Positions 55,732 through 63,931 of a DNA stretch of 64,000 nucleotides are shown here, in pieces. This stretch comes from RHLJ01 sp965242845 (lineage in GTDB: Bacteria > Bacteroidota > Rhodothermia > Balneolales > Balneolaceae). The stretch is from positions 558,001 to 622,000 of the forward strand of contig CBDETC010000003.1 of NCBI GenBank assembly GCA_965242845.1, read 5' to 3'. How positions within the stretch are numbered: the first letter of the stretch is position 1; every line of letters begins with the position of its first letter. A model generated the notes under the pieces. The model saw nothing but the letters and a program-made list of their open reading frames with translations, was not told the origin of the DNA and did no database searches. Made by a program: the position numbers and the translations under genes.

Positions 55732-56262
55732 ATGAAAAAGCTGAGCATACTTATTTTAGGATTATTCATTTTTACAGCATGTGAATCAGATAAAGCTGAG
55801 CACCACGACTCAGAAAAGTCAGAAGTGTCAAAACTAGTTGCTGTATTACATCCTATAAATGGAAGTGAAGTATCTGGAGTAGCTTACTTTGAAAAGACGG
55901 AGTCGGGGGTTAAGGTGTGGGCCGAGGTAACCGGACTCACCGGAGAAAAACATGGCTTTCATATTCACCAACTTGGGAATTGCACTTCTGAGGATGGCAC
56001 ATCAACGGGCGGGCATTTCAATCCTATGGGCATGGAGCATGGGGCTCCTGAGTCTTCAGACCGACATATGGGTGCAATGGGAAATCTGGTAGTAAACGAA
56101 GATGGCATAGGAATTAGAGACTATACCGATCAGGTGATTGTATTAGAGAAGATTATCGGCCGGGGAGTTATTGTGCATGGCGGTGAGGATGATTTGGTTT
56201 CCCAGCCTTCAGGAGCTTCGGGGCCTCGCGTTGCTTGTGGAGTTATCGGAGTTGCTGAGTAA
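55732..56262 (+). CDS. sodC: Cu/Zn superoxide dismutase lipoprotein
   Basis: 176 residues; lipobox FIFTACES with Cys17, so attached to the envelope. Greek-key SOD domain: copper ligands in KHGFHIHQLGNCT (His-x-His), bridging/zinc ligands in GGHFNPMGMEHG and DRHMGAMGNL, and the last copper His in VIVHGGEDDLVSQPSG. The disulphide Cys pair is in GNCT and RVACGVIG. All metal ligands appear present. Dismutates superoxide in the periplasm. Only 12 bases after the acyltransferase, so probably co-transcribed. Confidence 0.94.
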   Translation: MKKLSILILGLFIFTACESDKAEHHDSEKSEVSKLVAVLHPINGSEVSGVAYFEKTESGVKVWAEVTGLTGEKHGFHIHQLGNCTSEDGTSTGGHFNPMGMEHGAPESSDRHMGAMGNLVVNEDGIGIRDYTDQVIVLEKIIGRGVIVHGGEDDLVSQPSGASGPRVACGVIGVAE

Positions 56263-56349
56263 TCAGTATTTAATTACGCTTTTTAGTCTTTTGATCTCAA
56301 TCAGCTTACCTTCTCCGATATTTAGGTAATTCCCAAATATCATCACGAA

Positions 56350-57882
56350 TTGAAGCCGAACTCCACTTTTGATCAAATCATAGCTTATCTCGAAAAGGCC
56401 CCGGTCCTGTCAGCCTTTCTAATAGCTCTTACATTGCGATGGTTGTTGCTCCTTATTGGCTTCGTCGATTTTTGGGGGGATGCTCATCATAGTTTAATTA
56501 TGAGCAAACTCACTTTAGAAAACAGTTTTATTTATTCTGATTTCAAAGATCGACACTTGGCATGGCTTCCTTTATATCGGTATTGGGGAAGTGTGATTAT
56601 GCTGTTGACGGGTTCCTATTCACTAGCAGTGATGAATGTAGTAAATGCTGTACTGGGTTCTGTCGTAGCTGCACTTGCAGCATGGTTTGGCAACGCTTTA
56701 TTTGATAAAAAAACAGCAATACTAATCGGATTGGGTGTGGCTATAATGCCTTACCTGATTGTTTTCAGTGCTACAAGTATGGCGGAAATGTTGGGTGGAT
56801 TGTTACTCCTGGCCTGGCTTATAGCTCTTTATCGTGAGAAATATTTTTTAGTATTTCTGTTTGGTTGCCTGGCTGCTCTAACCAGGGAAGAACTTACTTT
56901 TTTGATTGGCGTTACTTCTATTCCCCTGTTGTATTTCAGGAACTATAAAGGAGTTCTTTATTCTATTATCGGTTTAATTTTCGGTTTAGGGATTTGGAGC
57001 TGGATAGCCTATTACCATTCAGGAGATCCATTAAACTGGCTATTTGAACGATTACAGAGCACATCAAGAAGTACTGATTTTTATGCAGAGGAAGTAAGTG
57101 TATGGCGCAAGAACGTATTTATTCCAATTACCACATTACTTCAAGCTTTCCCACTAGTAGTGTTCTTCATTTGGCTAAAAATTTCACCGGAGAAGCAGTC
57201 TATTCAGGAAAGAAAATGGTTCTTTTTAATGGGTTTCTTAACGCTGAGTAATTGGATATTCTTTTTTTTGGCACAATTTAAAGTAATAGCCAATTCTGAT
57301 CCGCGCTTCTTTATACTCACTTTGCCTATTACCATCGTATGGTTCTTTTCACTTTGGAAGAGGGGATATTTTAAAGCATTCGTAACTAGGAATATGGTAT
57401 TCGGCTTTTTGGCGCTGACCATGTTGCAATTGATTGTTCCATACTATCGGCAGTATAACCTAGAACCAAGAAGAGCAGCTGGGGACTGGATAGAAGAACA
57501 TACCTCTGATGAAATGATTTGGAGTGATATGGCAGTCTCAATCGTGGAAAGTGGCAGGTACCCCGGTGATTTCTTTTCTACCGAAAAATTACTTCCAGAT
57601 GATTATATGAGTAAAGAGGTAGAGGCGGCTCAAATCAGGTCTATTATTGTTGGAAAAAATATTGAGTATCTAACCTCTTATAATGCTCCTTTCGATTATA
57701 CCCAAACACTATGGCCCCAAATAAGAGCTATTCAACCATTCGAATGGGAAGGCTTAACTTTTGTCCCAGTTTTTGAATACAAACCTTATCGGATGGAGAC
57801 ATTCAGCATACATGGGTATCTAAGGCAACAATTTGAGGCCCCATTATATCCGGCAACCGTTTGGAAAATCTATACTAACTAA
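56350..57882 (+). CDS. ArnT/GT39-like polytopic membrane glycosyltransferase
   Basis: 510 residues, TTG start at 56350 (no in-frame ATG before the first helix). About ten hydrophobic helices; the first extracytoplasmic loop holds FWGDAHHSLIMSKLTLENSF and HLAWLPLYRYWG, with the acidic WGDAHH pattern common to dolichyl/undecaprenyl-phosphate-sugar-using GT-C enzymes, and EEHTSDEMIWSDMA in a late soluble region. This suggests transfer of a sugar from a lipid-linked donor to a surface glycan or protein. Donor and acceptor are unknown. Next gene starts 6 bases later. Confidence 0.72.
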   Translation: MKPNSTFDQIIAYLEKAPVLSAFLIALTLRWLLLLIGFVDFWGDAHHSLIMSKLTLENSFIYSDFKDRHLAWLPLYRYWGSVIMLLTGSYSLAVMNVVNAVLGSVVAALAAWFGNALFDKKTAILIGLGVAIMPYLIVFSATSMAEMLGGLLLLAWLIALYREKYFLVFLFGCLAALTREELTFLIGVTSIPLLYFRNYKGVLYSIIGLIFGLGIWSWIAYYHSGDPLNWLFERLQSTSRSTDFYAEEVSVWRKNVFIPITTLLQAFPLVVFFIWLKISPEKQSIQERKWFFLMGFLTLSNWIFFFLAQFKVIANSDPRFFILTLPITIVWFFSLWKRGYFKAFVTRNMVFGFLALTMLQLIVPYYRQYNLEPRRAAGDWIEEHTSDEMIWSDMAVSIVESGRYPGDFFSTEKLLPDDYMSKEVEAAQIRSIIVGKNIEYLTSYNAPFDYTQTLWPQIRAIQPFEWEGLTFVPVFEYKPYRMETFSIHGYLRQQFEAPLYPATVWKIYTN

Positions 57883-57888
57883 GATTTT

Positions 57889-58275
57889 ATGGAAATTACT
57901 TTAACCACACCTGGTCTATTATTTTCTGCCATCTCTCTTTTGCTATTGGCCTATACGAATCGATTTCTGGCTCTGGCAAATTTGATTAGAACACTGCACA
58001 ACCAGTACGAAGAAACTGGGGATAAAAGGAAGAGAGCTCAGATTCACACCCTTCAGAAGAGGGTGTCTCTGATCAAAAACATGCAGCTACTTGGAATTGG
58101 TTCCTTATTCATTTCCGTGTTTTGTATGGTGGCTCTATTTGCTGGTTTTATAATCGTTGGGAAAATTCTTTTTGGGATAAGTTTGGTTATGCTTCTTATT
58201 TCTTTAGGCCTTTCCATTATAGAAATCATAATTAGTGTGGATGCACTCAATATTCAGTTGCATGATCTTGAGTAA
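57889..58275 (+). CDS. DUF2721 family membrane protein
   Basis: 128 residues, with three hydrophobic helices (TPGLLFSAISLLLLAYTNRF, LLGIGSLFISVFCMVALFAG, ILFGISLVMLLISLGLSIIE) and a basic loop with IRTLHNQYEETGDKRKRAQI. The pattern is that of DUF2721 inner-membrane proteins, whose function is not known. It ends with a short acidic tail. Six bases behind the glycosyltransferase-like gene. Confidence 0.8.
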   Translation: MEITLTTPGLLFSAISLLLLAYTNRFLALANLIRTLHNQYEETGDKRKRAQIHTLQKRVSLIKNMQLLGIGSLFISVFCMVALFAGFIIVGKILFGISLVMLLISLGLSIIEIIISVDALNIQLHDLE

Positions 58276-58284
58276 AAAATCTTC

Positions 58285-58314
58285 TTGATCGTCATTGATT
58301 TTATATTATATTTA
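58285..58314 (+). promoter_or_regulatory. Candidate promoter of the sdpR operon
   Basis: TTG at 58285-58287, a 19-base spacer, then TATATTTA at 58307-58314, one change from TAnnTTTG. The start would fall about 58321, in the middle of the palindromic operator. Confidence 0.4.
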
Positions 58315-58329
58315 GACAGTTGTCTAAAT
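58310..58329. promoter_or_regulatory. Palindromic operator of the sdpR autorepressor
   Basis: ATTTAGACA (58310-58318) and TGTCTAAAT (58321-58329) are perfect 9-base inverted arms with a 2-base centre, ending 6 bases before the start codon of the ArsR-type gene and overlapping its -7 element. ArsR-type dimers bind such 20-base symmetrical sites, so autorepression is likely. Confidence 0.7.
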
Positions 58330-58335
58330 ATCTAA

Positions 58336-58596
58336 ATGAACAATTTATTTAAAGCCCTTAATGATCCAACCAGGAGGAATATCCTTGATCTTCTAAAGGA
58401 TAAAGATATGACTGCTGGAGAAATTGCTGAGGCTTTTGAGATATCAAAACCAAGTATCTCCCATCATTTGGATTTATTAAAACAAGCAGGATTAGTATCG
58501 ACAGAAAGGAATGGACAGTTCATAACCTATTCACTCGATACCACAGCATTAGAAGAGGCAACACAATGGCTATTTAATCTATTAAAATCGGAATAA
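58336..58596 (+). CDS. ArsR-family autorepressor SdpR-like
   Basis: 86 residues, compact winged helix: NLFKALNDPTRRNILDLLKD, then DMTAGEIAEAFEISKPSISH with the recognition helix SKPSISHHLDLLKQAGLV and the wing ERNGQFITYSL. No metal-binding ELCVCDL-type cysteines, which fits the SdpR group instead of metal sensors. It sits 1 base before an SdpI-like gene, the arrangement of the Bacillus sdpR-sdpI autoregulated immunity operon. The operator at 58310-58329 covers the promoter. Confidence 0.9.
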   Translation: MNNLFKALNDPTRRNILDLLKDKDMTAGEIAEAFEISKPSISHHLDLLKQAGLVSTERNGQFITYSLDTTALEEATQWLFNLLKSE

Positions 58597-58597
58597 G

Positions 58598-59257
58598 ATG
58601 AGTGTTACTGAACAATTAAAGAAAGAATGGTTTGTATGGTTAATTCTATTGGCACCCTTTGTTGTCTCTATCTATTTATGGGATCAACTTCCTGATGAGG
58701 TACCAACCCATTTTAATGCGAGGGGGGAAGCAGATGACTGGGGACCAAAATGGGTGAATGCGTTTATGTTGCCTGGAATTTCAGTGGCGGTATACATTTT
58801 ACTATTGGTTTTACCATTGATTGATCCTAAAAAGAAGATTTCTAATAACCAGAAGCCAATAGCTGCGATTCGAATCTTTACCTCTATTTTCTTTGTAGGC
58901 ATTTATGCTTTTGTAATGGCGGCCACACTAGGTAATGAAACAAATATTACTCCCTATATATACCTTGTTGTCGGGGCGCTTTTCCTGATACTTGGAAACT
59001 ATATGAATTCGATAAAGCCTAATTATTTTATAGGGATTAGAACCCCGTGGACCCTGGAGAGTCCAGAAGTTTGGAAAAGGACCCACAGATTGGCCAGTAA
59101 AATTTGGATAGTAGGAGGCCTGTTTATGATGGCAGTACCATTTATTACTCCTCTTGAATGGCTGGCAGCTTCAACAACGGTAATGGTTTTGATACTGGCA
59201 GGAATACCTCTGATTTACTCCTTTGTCATTTATAAAAAACTAGAAACAGATTCTTAA
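58598..59257 (+). CDS. SdpI-family (DUF1648) membrane protein
   Basis: 219 residues with six hydrophobic segments. The N-terminal DUF1648 module is recognisable: VSIYLWDQLPDEVPTHFNAR, GEADDWGPKWVNAFMLPGI; the C-terminal SdpI half has NYMNSIKPNYFIGIRTPWTL and WKRTHRLASKIWIVGGL. SdpI in Bacillus confers immunity to the SdpC toxin and sequesters SdpR at the membrane. Here no SdpC-like gene is near. Translationally coupled to the repressor (1-base gap) and followed by a hydrolase after 10 bases. Confidence 0.9.
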   Translation: MSVTEQLKKEWFVWLILLAPFVVSIYLWDQLPDEVPTHFNARGEADDWGPKWVNAFMLPGISVAVYILLLVLPLIDPKKKISNNQKPIAAIRIFTSIFFVGIYAFVMAATLGNETNITPYIYLVVGALFLILGNYMNSIKPNYFIGIRTPWTLESPEVWKRTHRLASKIWIVGGLFMMAVPFITPLEWLAASTTVMVLILAGIPLIYSFVIYKKLETDS

Positions 59258-59267
59258 TTCTCAAACC

Positions 59268-60329
59268 ATGAAAAAAATCACTCACACATTTTTAGCATTA
59301 TTTTTTGGAGCAACAGTGTTATTTGCACAAGATCAGGAGATTATAATTGATCACTGTGACGCAGATATTGCTGGGTCCTATGTTCAGGCCGAAGAGGAGG
59401 ATGGTTCACCTTTGATCATAATGATTTCCGGAAGTGGAGCTCAGGATAGAGATGAAACCGTAGTTGGGTTTAAACCCTTTAAGGATATTGCCGATCACTT
59501 AGCATCAGAAGGGATATCAAGCTTTAGGTTTGATGATAGACAGACAGGTAAATCAACTGGAGTATTTAATGATGCCACACTTGAAATCTTAGTGTCTGAC
59601 GTGGCAGCAATTATTCGTTTTTTCCAAAATGAGGCCGATACCAGGTACGATAAATTCGTTTTACTTGGGCATAGCCAGGGTGGTATGGTAGGAGCCCGAG
59701 TATCAGCACAAATGGAGCAAGTTTCAGGTCTTATTCTAATGGCTTCTCCGACGGTACCTTTAAAGGATGTGATTGATGATCAAATCACTGTTATGCAAAC
59801 CATGATGGGTAAAACACAGGCAGACATAGCTCCAACGCTTGAATTTCAAAAGGTAGCTTATGAGGCATCCAGAACAAATGAAGGATGGGAAGAGGTGAAG
59901 GAGGCGTTTAAAGAATTGCTTAGAAGTGAAATTAGCAAGCTACCTGAAGCGCAACGATCCTTTATTACAGATTTTGATGCCTTTGCAGAAGCTCAGTATA
60001 CCCAGCAGGTCGGTGCCATTCAAACCCCTCAAATGCGTTCCTTACTTCATTACGATGCAGGTGAGGATCTCGCAAACCTAAGGATTCCAATTTTTGGAAT
60101 ATTTGGAGCACTAGACACCCAGGTAACTCCCGCTCTAAATGCTACAGCGTTGGAATCTATTTGTGAAAGAAATGACCTCAATTGCGAGCTGGAAACTATT
60201 CCGGAGGCTAATCACCTCTTTCAAAAAGCAAATAATGGGCTGGTTCAGGAGTATGCTTATCTGGAGAAAAAATTTATCGATGGATTCCTGATAAGTATAA
60301 GCGATTGGATGAGAGAGAATTACGATTAA
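59268..60329 (+). CDS. Secreted alpha/beta hydrolase (serine esterase-like)
   Basis: 353 residues, signal peptide 1-20 (ATVLFAQ). An alpha/beta-hydrolase fold with oxyanion-type IMISGSGAQDRDE near residue 55, nucleophile Ser136 in VLLGHSQGGMVGA, probable acid Asp283 in IFGALDTQVTP and His316 in IPEANHLFQ. The family is typical of periplasmic acyl-peptidase or esterase-like proteins of Bacteroidota; no substrate can be assigned. It shares a transcript with sdpR-sdpI by spacing (10 bases). Confidence 0.85.
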   Translation: MKKITHTFLALFFGATVLFAQDQEIIIDHCDADIAGSYVQAEEEDGSPLIIMISGSGAQDRDETVVGFKPFKDIADHLASEGISSFRFDDRQTGKSTGVFNDATLEILVSDVAAIIRFFQNEADTRYDKFVLLGHSQGGMVGARVSAQMEQVSGLILMASPTVPLKDVIDDQITVMQTMMGKTQADIAPTLEFQKVAYEASRTNEGWEEVKEAFKELLRSEISKLPEAQRSFITDFDAFAEAQYTQQVGAIQTPQMRSLLHYDAGEDLANLRIPIFGIFGALDTQVTPALNATALESICERNDLNCELETIPEANHLFQKANNGLVQEYAYLEKKFIDGFLISISDWMRENYD

Positions 60330-60424
60330 TAAGTGTATCTAATCCACTACGCAGCATTTTGAAGGAACGAAATTAGGTAGAGTTTTTATTTCAATGTGTG
60401 ACTATTCATTAAGAAAGAGGCACA

Positions 60425-61144
60425 TTGAAAGGGAAAAATGTCTTAATTGTTGGAGGAACAGGAGGTATAGGTTCAGCTGTAGCTCGTGAGTTTGCTTCCG
60501 CAGGAGCTAAAGTAGTAATCGCGGGAAGGAATAAAACCAGCGCCGAAGAAATAGCTAAGTCGATCAATGAAAAGGGAGGAGACGCTTATGCCATTGATGT
60601 CGACGTGACCAGCGAATCTTCGGTTAATCACATGACAGAAGAAGTGATCAATGGACTTGGAAACATTGATGTACTTATAAATGCATTCGGGCAAGGCTTA
60701 ATTCTTCCATTTAGAGAAATCAGTCCAGGTGATGCCAAAGAAGTAATTGAAGTAAATGTATACGGCACTTTTCTGGTGACACAAACGGTGCTTAAATATT
60801 CTTCAAAAGAAAATCCTACCAACGTGATTATGTTTCCCGGAACCATGGGAAAGTATGTAATGAAGAATGCTTCTGTGTACTGCGCATCCAAATTCGCGAT
60901 TCAGGGATTTACCAAAGCTTTGATAGAAGAGTTACGTCGAGATAATGTGAAGTTCACCCTCTTTTACCTCGGAGGAGTAGACACACCATTTTGGGATGAC
61001 GACAGGGTGAACATGCGGGTCAAAAAAGAAATGATGCTCAACCCAAAAGATGTAGCACGATCTGTTATGTCAGCAGTTATGGCTCCCGGTGCATCAGTTG
61101 TGAATGAACTGGTTATTCAACCCGAGAGCCATCAATTGGTGTAA
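60425..61144 (+). CDS. Short-chain dehydrogenase/reductase (SDR) family protein
   Basis: 239 residues; TTG start at 60425, only start in front of the Rossmann motif. Dinucleotide loop GGTGGIGSAVAREFASAGAK, the acidic-turn after VVIAGRNKTS (a basic R suggests NADP), NAFGQGL, and Y-C-A-S-K at the active site. The catalytic Ser position, 13 residues before the Tyr, is a Gly in FPGTMGKYVMKNASVYCASK, with a Thr next to it; the canonical Ser is therefore missing or moved. Classical SDRs reduce ketones or oxidise alcohols; substrate unknown. Convergent with the lysine transaminase gene 5 bases away. Confidence 0.88.
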   Translation: MKGKNVLIVGGTGGIGSAVAREFASAGAKVVIAGRNKTSAEEIAKSINEKGGDAYAIDVDVTSESSVNHMTEEVINGLGNIDVLINAFGQGLILPFREISPGDAKEVIEVNVYGTFLVTQTVLKYSSKENPTNVIMFPGTMGKYVMKNASVYCASKFAIQGFTKALIEELRRDNVKFTLFYLGGVDTPFWDDDRVNMRVKKEMMLNPKDVARSVMSAVMAPGASVVNELVIQPESHQLV

Positions 61145-61149
61145 TTTCT

Positions 61150-62478
61150 TTAGAAGGTACCCTTGTACGCAGCTTCTAGTATCGCAAGTCCTTCATCTAG
61201 TTGATCGGTAGTGATCGTTAAAGGTGGGCGGAACCGAACAGTATTGGTACCACATGAAAGAATCATTAGTCCATGTTCAATACACTTTTGGATTACAGCG
61301 TCTCTTAAATGGGCATCTGGCAAATCGATTGCGCAAAAGAGTCCTAAGCCTCTTGGGTTGCTCATGTGCTCATACTGATCAGCAAAAGCTTCTAGCCGTG
61401 TTTGAAGATAATTCCCAACATTAGCAGCATGCTCAACAAGATTATCTTCTTCAATGACCTCCAGAATCCTGCCAAATCGAACCATGTCTACAAGGTTCCC
61501 TCCCCAGGTAGAATTAATTCTGGATGAGATCTTAAAGCAGTTGGTTTCTACTTCGTCAACCCTGGGACCGGCAAGTATTCCGCATACCTGTGCTTTTTTG
61601 CCAAAAGAAATGATATCCGGTTCCACAAAATGCTCATGGGCCCAGAATTTTCCGGTCATACCTACACCTGTTTGTACTTCATCATAAATAAGTAGTGCTT
61701 CATGTTTGTTAGCAAGCTGACGAAGAGCTTCGTGGAATTGAGGTCTAAAATGTCTGTCACCACCTTCTCCCTGGATAGGCTCTATAAGAATACAGGCAAT
61801 ATCGTCCTTATACATTTTGAAGTATCGCTCAGCCTGAGCAATAGCCAAATGTTCCTGCTTTTTAACGTCAGCAATTCTATCAGGAGTAGAAGGGAATTCC
61901 ATTGCCGGACTAATTACTCGCGGCCAGTTAAACTTAGGGAAGTACTTTACTTTATTGGGAACCGTATTGGTAACTGAAAGCGTGTAACCAGATCGTCCAT
62001 GAAACGCTTTTTCGAAGTGCAGAACCATATGTCCTTTCTCTTCTCGGTATCCTTTTTGAAAATTCTTCTGCACTTTCCAGTCGAACGCCACTTTCATTGC
62101 ATTCTCAACGGCTAATGCTCCACCGGAAATAAAAAAGGAATGGGGAAGATGATCGGGAACAGCTACCCGACTGAAAACCTCCATAAACTCAGCCATCTCT
62201 TCGGTGTATATATCAGAATTAGAAGGCTTATTGATAGCAACTTTACCAAGTTTTGCTACAAAGTCTGCATCACCTGCAATTTTGGGATGGTTCATTCCCA
62301 GAGGATTTGAAGCAAAAAAAGTGAAAAAGTCCAGGTACTTTCGATTTTGTTTTGAATCGTATAGATAAGCACCCTCACTTTTTTCCAGATCTAGTACTAT
62401 ATCATACCCGTCAGTGAGGAGATGCCTCCCAAGAATTGACCGAACATTTTCAGGAGATACCGACTTGGTTTGTTGCAT
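61150..62478 (-). CDS. lat: L-lysine 6-transaminase (lysine epsilon-aminotransferase)
   Basis: 442 residues. Class III PLP aminotransferase with SFFISGGALAVENAMKVAFD, HGRSGYTLSVTNTVPNKVKY, IACILIEPIQGEGGDRHF, LLIYDEVQTGVGMTGKFWAH and the Schiff-base Lys at about residue 294 in DIISFGKKAQVCGI; the SGGALAVENA and FGKKAQVCGI blocks are typical of lysine 6-transaminases rather than ornithine or GABA enzymes. It transfers the side-chain amino group of lysine to 2-oxoglutarate giving aminoadipate semialdehyde, the first step of a lysine degradation route. No dehydrogenase partner in view. Minus strand, followed upstream by a convergent gene pair. Confidence 0.9.
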   Translation of the reverse strand: MQQTKSVSPENVRSILGRHLLTDGYDIVLDLEKSEGAYLYDSKQNRKYLDFFTFFASNPLGMNHPKIAGDADFVAKLGKVAINKPSNSDIYTEEMAEFMEVFSRVAVPDHLPHSFFISGGALAVENAMKVAFDWKVQKNFQKGYREEKGHMVLHFEKAFHGRSGYTLSVTNTVPNKVKYFPKFNWPRVISPAMEFPSTPDRIADVKKQEHLAIAQAERYFKMYKDDIACILIEPIQGEGGDRHFRPQFHEALRQLANKHEALLIYDEVQTGVGMTGKFWAHEHFVEPDIISFGKKAQVCGILAGPRVDEVETNCFKISSRINSTWGGNLVDMVRFGRILEVIEEDNLVEHAANVGNYLQTRLEAFADQYEHMSNPRGLGLFCAIDLPDAHLRDAVIQKCIEHGLMILSCGTNTVRFRPPLTITTDQLDEGLAILEAAYKGTF

Positions 62479-62680
62479 AAAGTTTGATTTTTTGATTACC
62501 GATTTAATAAAATTTAAGCTACCAAATACCTAAAATTGCCTCAACAGCCTTTAAACTTTATAGAGCCAGATTAAACTATTTTTTAAGACACTTTTGTGCG
62601 GCAAGCTATAGTTCAAAATCCATGGAAGGGCTTTTTTGATATCCAGAACAATTTTTACACACAAAACACATTTGGACAGA

Positions 62681-63931
62681 ATGAAATACTTACTCACTTA
62701 CTTAATGCTTCTGCTTCCGGGACTGATATACGCACAAACAGTAAATGATTACTATAGGTCCAGTATCCAGGCTTATGAAGAAGAGAGGTATGAAGACTTT
62801 TTGAAGTACGCTTTGAAAGCAGATTCTTTACGGGCCAATCATAGGATACTCGTGTACAATGTGGCAGCAGGTTATGCACTAAATGGAAACCCTGACGAGG
62901 CCTTTCAAAAACTGAAATCCAGAATTGGGTTCTATGCTGTTAATGATTTCGAAGAAGACACAGACTTTGAAAGCTTATCCCAATCACAATTAGCAGAACT
63001 TAAAAAAGATATCTCGCTATATAATGAGTCAAAGGAGAACAGTGAACTTGCTTTTGAATTAAATGTCCAAAAATTTCACGCAGAAGACATAGCCTATCAT
63101 GAAGAGTCGGAACGCTTTTTTATATCGGATGTGCACAACGGCTATATATATAGTGTAGGAAAACGGGGAGAAAACCCTAAGAAAGAATTTGATCTCAAAG
63201 ATCTTGGTTACTGGTCAGCACTGGGAATTGTATTTGACCCCAAAGAAGGGAATACATTATGGGTGTCAAGCTCGATGATGAATGTATTCTCTGGCTATGT
63301 TGATTCTTTGGACGGTAGATCGGTTGTTTTAAAATTTGATATATCTGATGGGGAGCTTATCGCTTCATATGATTTGCCTGGAAAACATGTACTAGGAGAA
63401 CTAGTCATATCAGATAATGGAGACCTTTATATATCAGATAGTATTGAGCCCTATATATATAGTATAAGAAGAGAGGATACTAAGGTCGAAGTATTCCATA
63501 CTGACCACCGCTGGGTGAACTTGCAGGGATTAGATATTGATCAGGAAAATAATCAGCTATTTATTTCTGATTATATAACGGGTTCTTATAAAGTGGATTT
63601 AGGTACTAAAGAAGTAGAGCCTATATATATAAGGAATGAATTACTATTCGGAACAGATGGGGTCTCTCTCTACAATGGTAATTTGATTCTCTTACAAAAT
63701 GGTACTACTCCTAAACGAATTAGTATGCTTTCACTGCAAAATGGGATTGGTTCATCACTTGAATTTCTAGATCAGGCATTACCTTTCTTGAATGAACCTA
63801 CAATGGGTACTTTTGTTGGTAGTGAATTCTTCTTTATAGGGAATAGCCCCTGGCCTTATTATGGTTCTGAATCAGAGCCGCTCTACGATGAGTGGCAACC
63901 TATACAAATCAGGAAACTAAGGATGGAATGA
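62681..63931 (+). CDS. Exported SMP-30/NHL-like propeller protein with N-terminal helical region
   Basis: About 416 residues from ATG 62681, in front of the signal peptide (LLTYLMLLLPGLIYAQ); a TTG 45 bases upstream would add only an untypical leader. Residues about 20-120 are helical with a TPR-like look (DYYRSSIQAYEEERYEDFLK, YNVAAGYALNGNPDEAFQKL). Residues about 140-416 form an SMP-30/NHL-like propeller (SERFFISDVHNGYIYSVGKR, NGDLYISDSIEPYIYSIRRE, NNQLFISDYITGSYKVDLGT). Function unknown; without recognised lactonase residues. Its last 15 bases overlap the convergent aminotransferase gene. Confidence 0.75.
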   Translation: MKYLLTYLMLLLPGLIYAQTVNDYYRSSIQAYEEERYEDFLKYALKADSLRANHRILVYNVAAGYALNGNPDEAFQKLKSRIGFYAVNDFEEDTDFESLSQSQLAELKKDISLYNESKENSELAFELNVQKFHAEDIAYHEESERFFISDVHNGYIYSVGKRGENPKKEFDLKDLGYWSALGIVFDPKEGNTLWVSSSMMNVFSGYVDSLDGRSVVLKFDISDGELIASYDLPGKHVLGELVISDNGDLYISDSIEPYIYSIRREDTKVEVFHTDHRWVNLQGLDIDQENNQLFISDYITGSYKVDLGTKEVEPIYIRNELLFGTDGVSLYNGNLILLQNGTTPKRISMLSLQNGIGSSLEFLDQALPFLNEPTMGTFVGSEFFFIGNSPWPYYGSESEPLYDEWQPIQIRKLRME

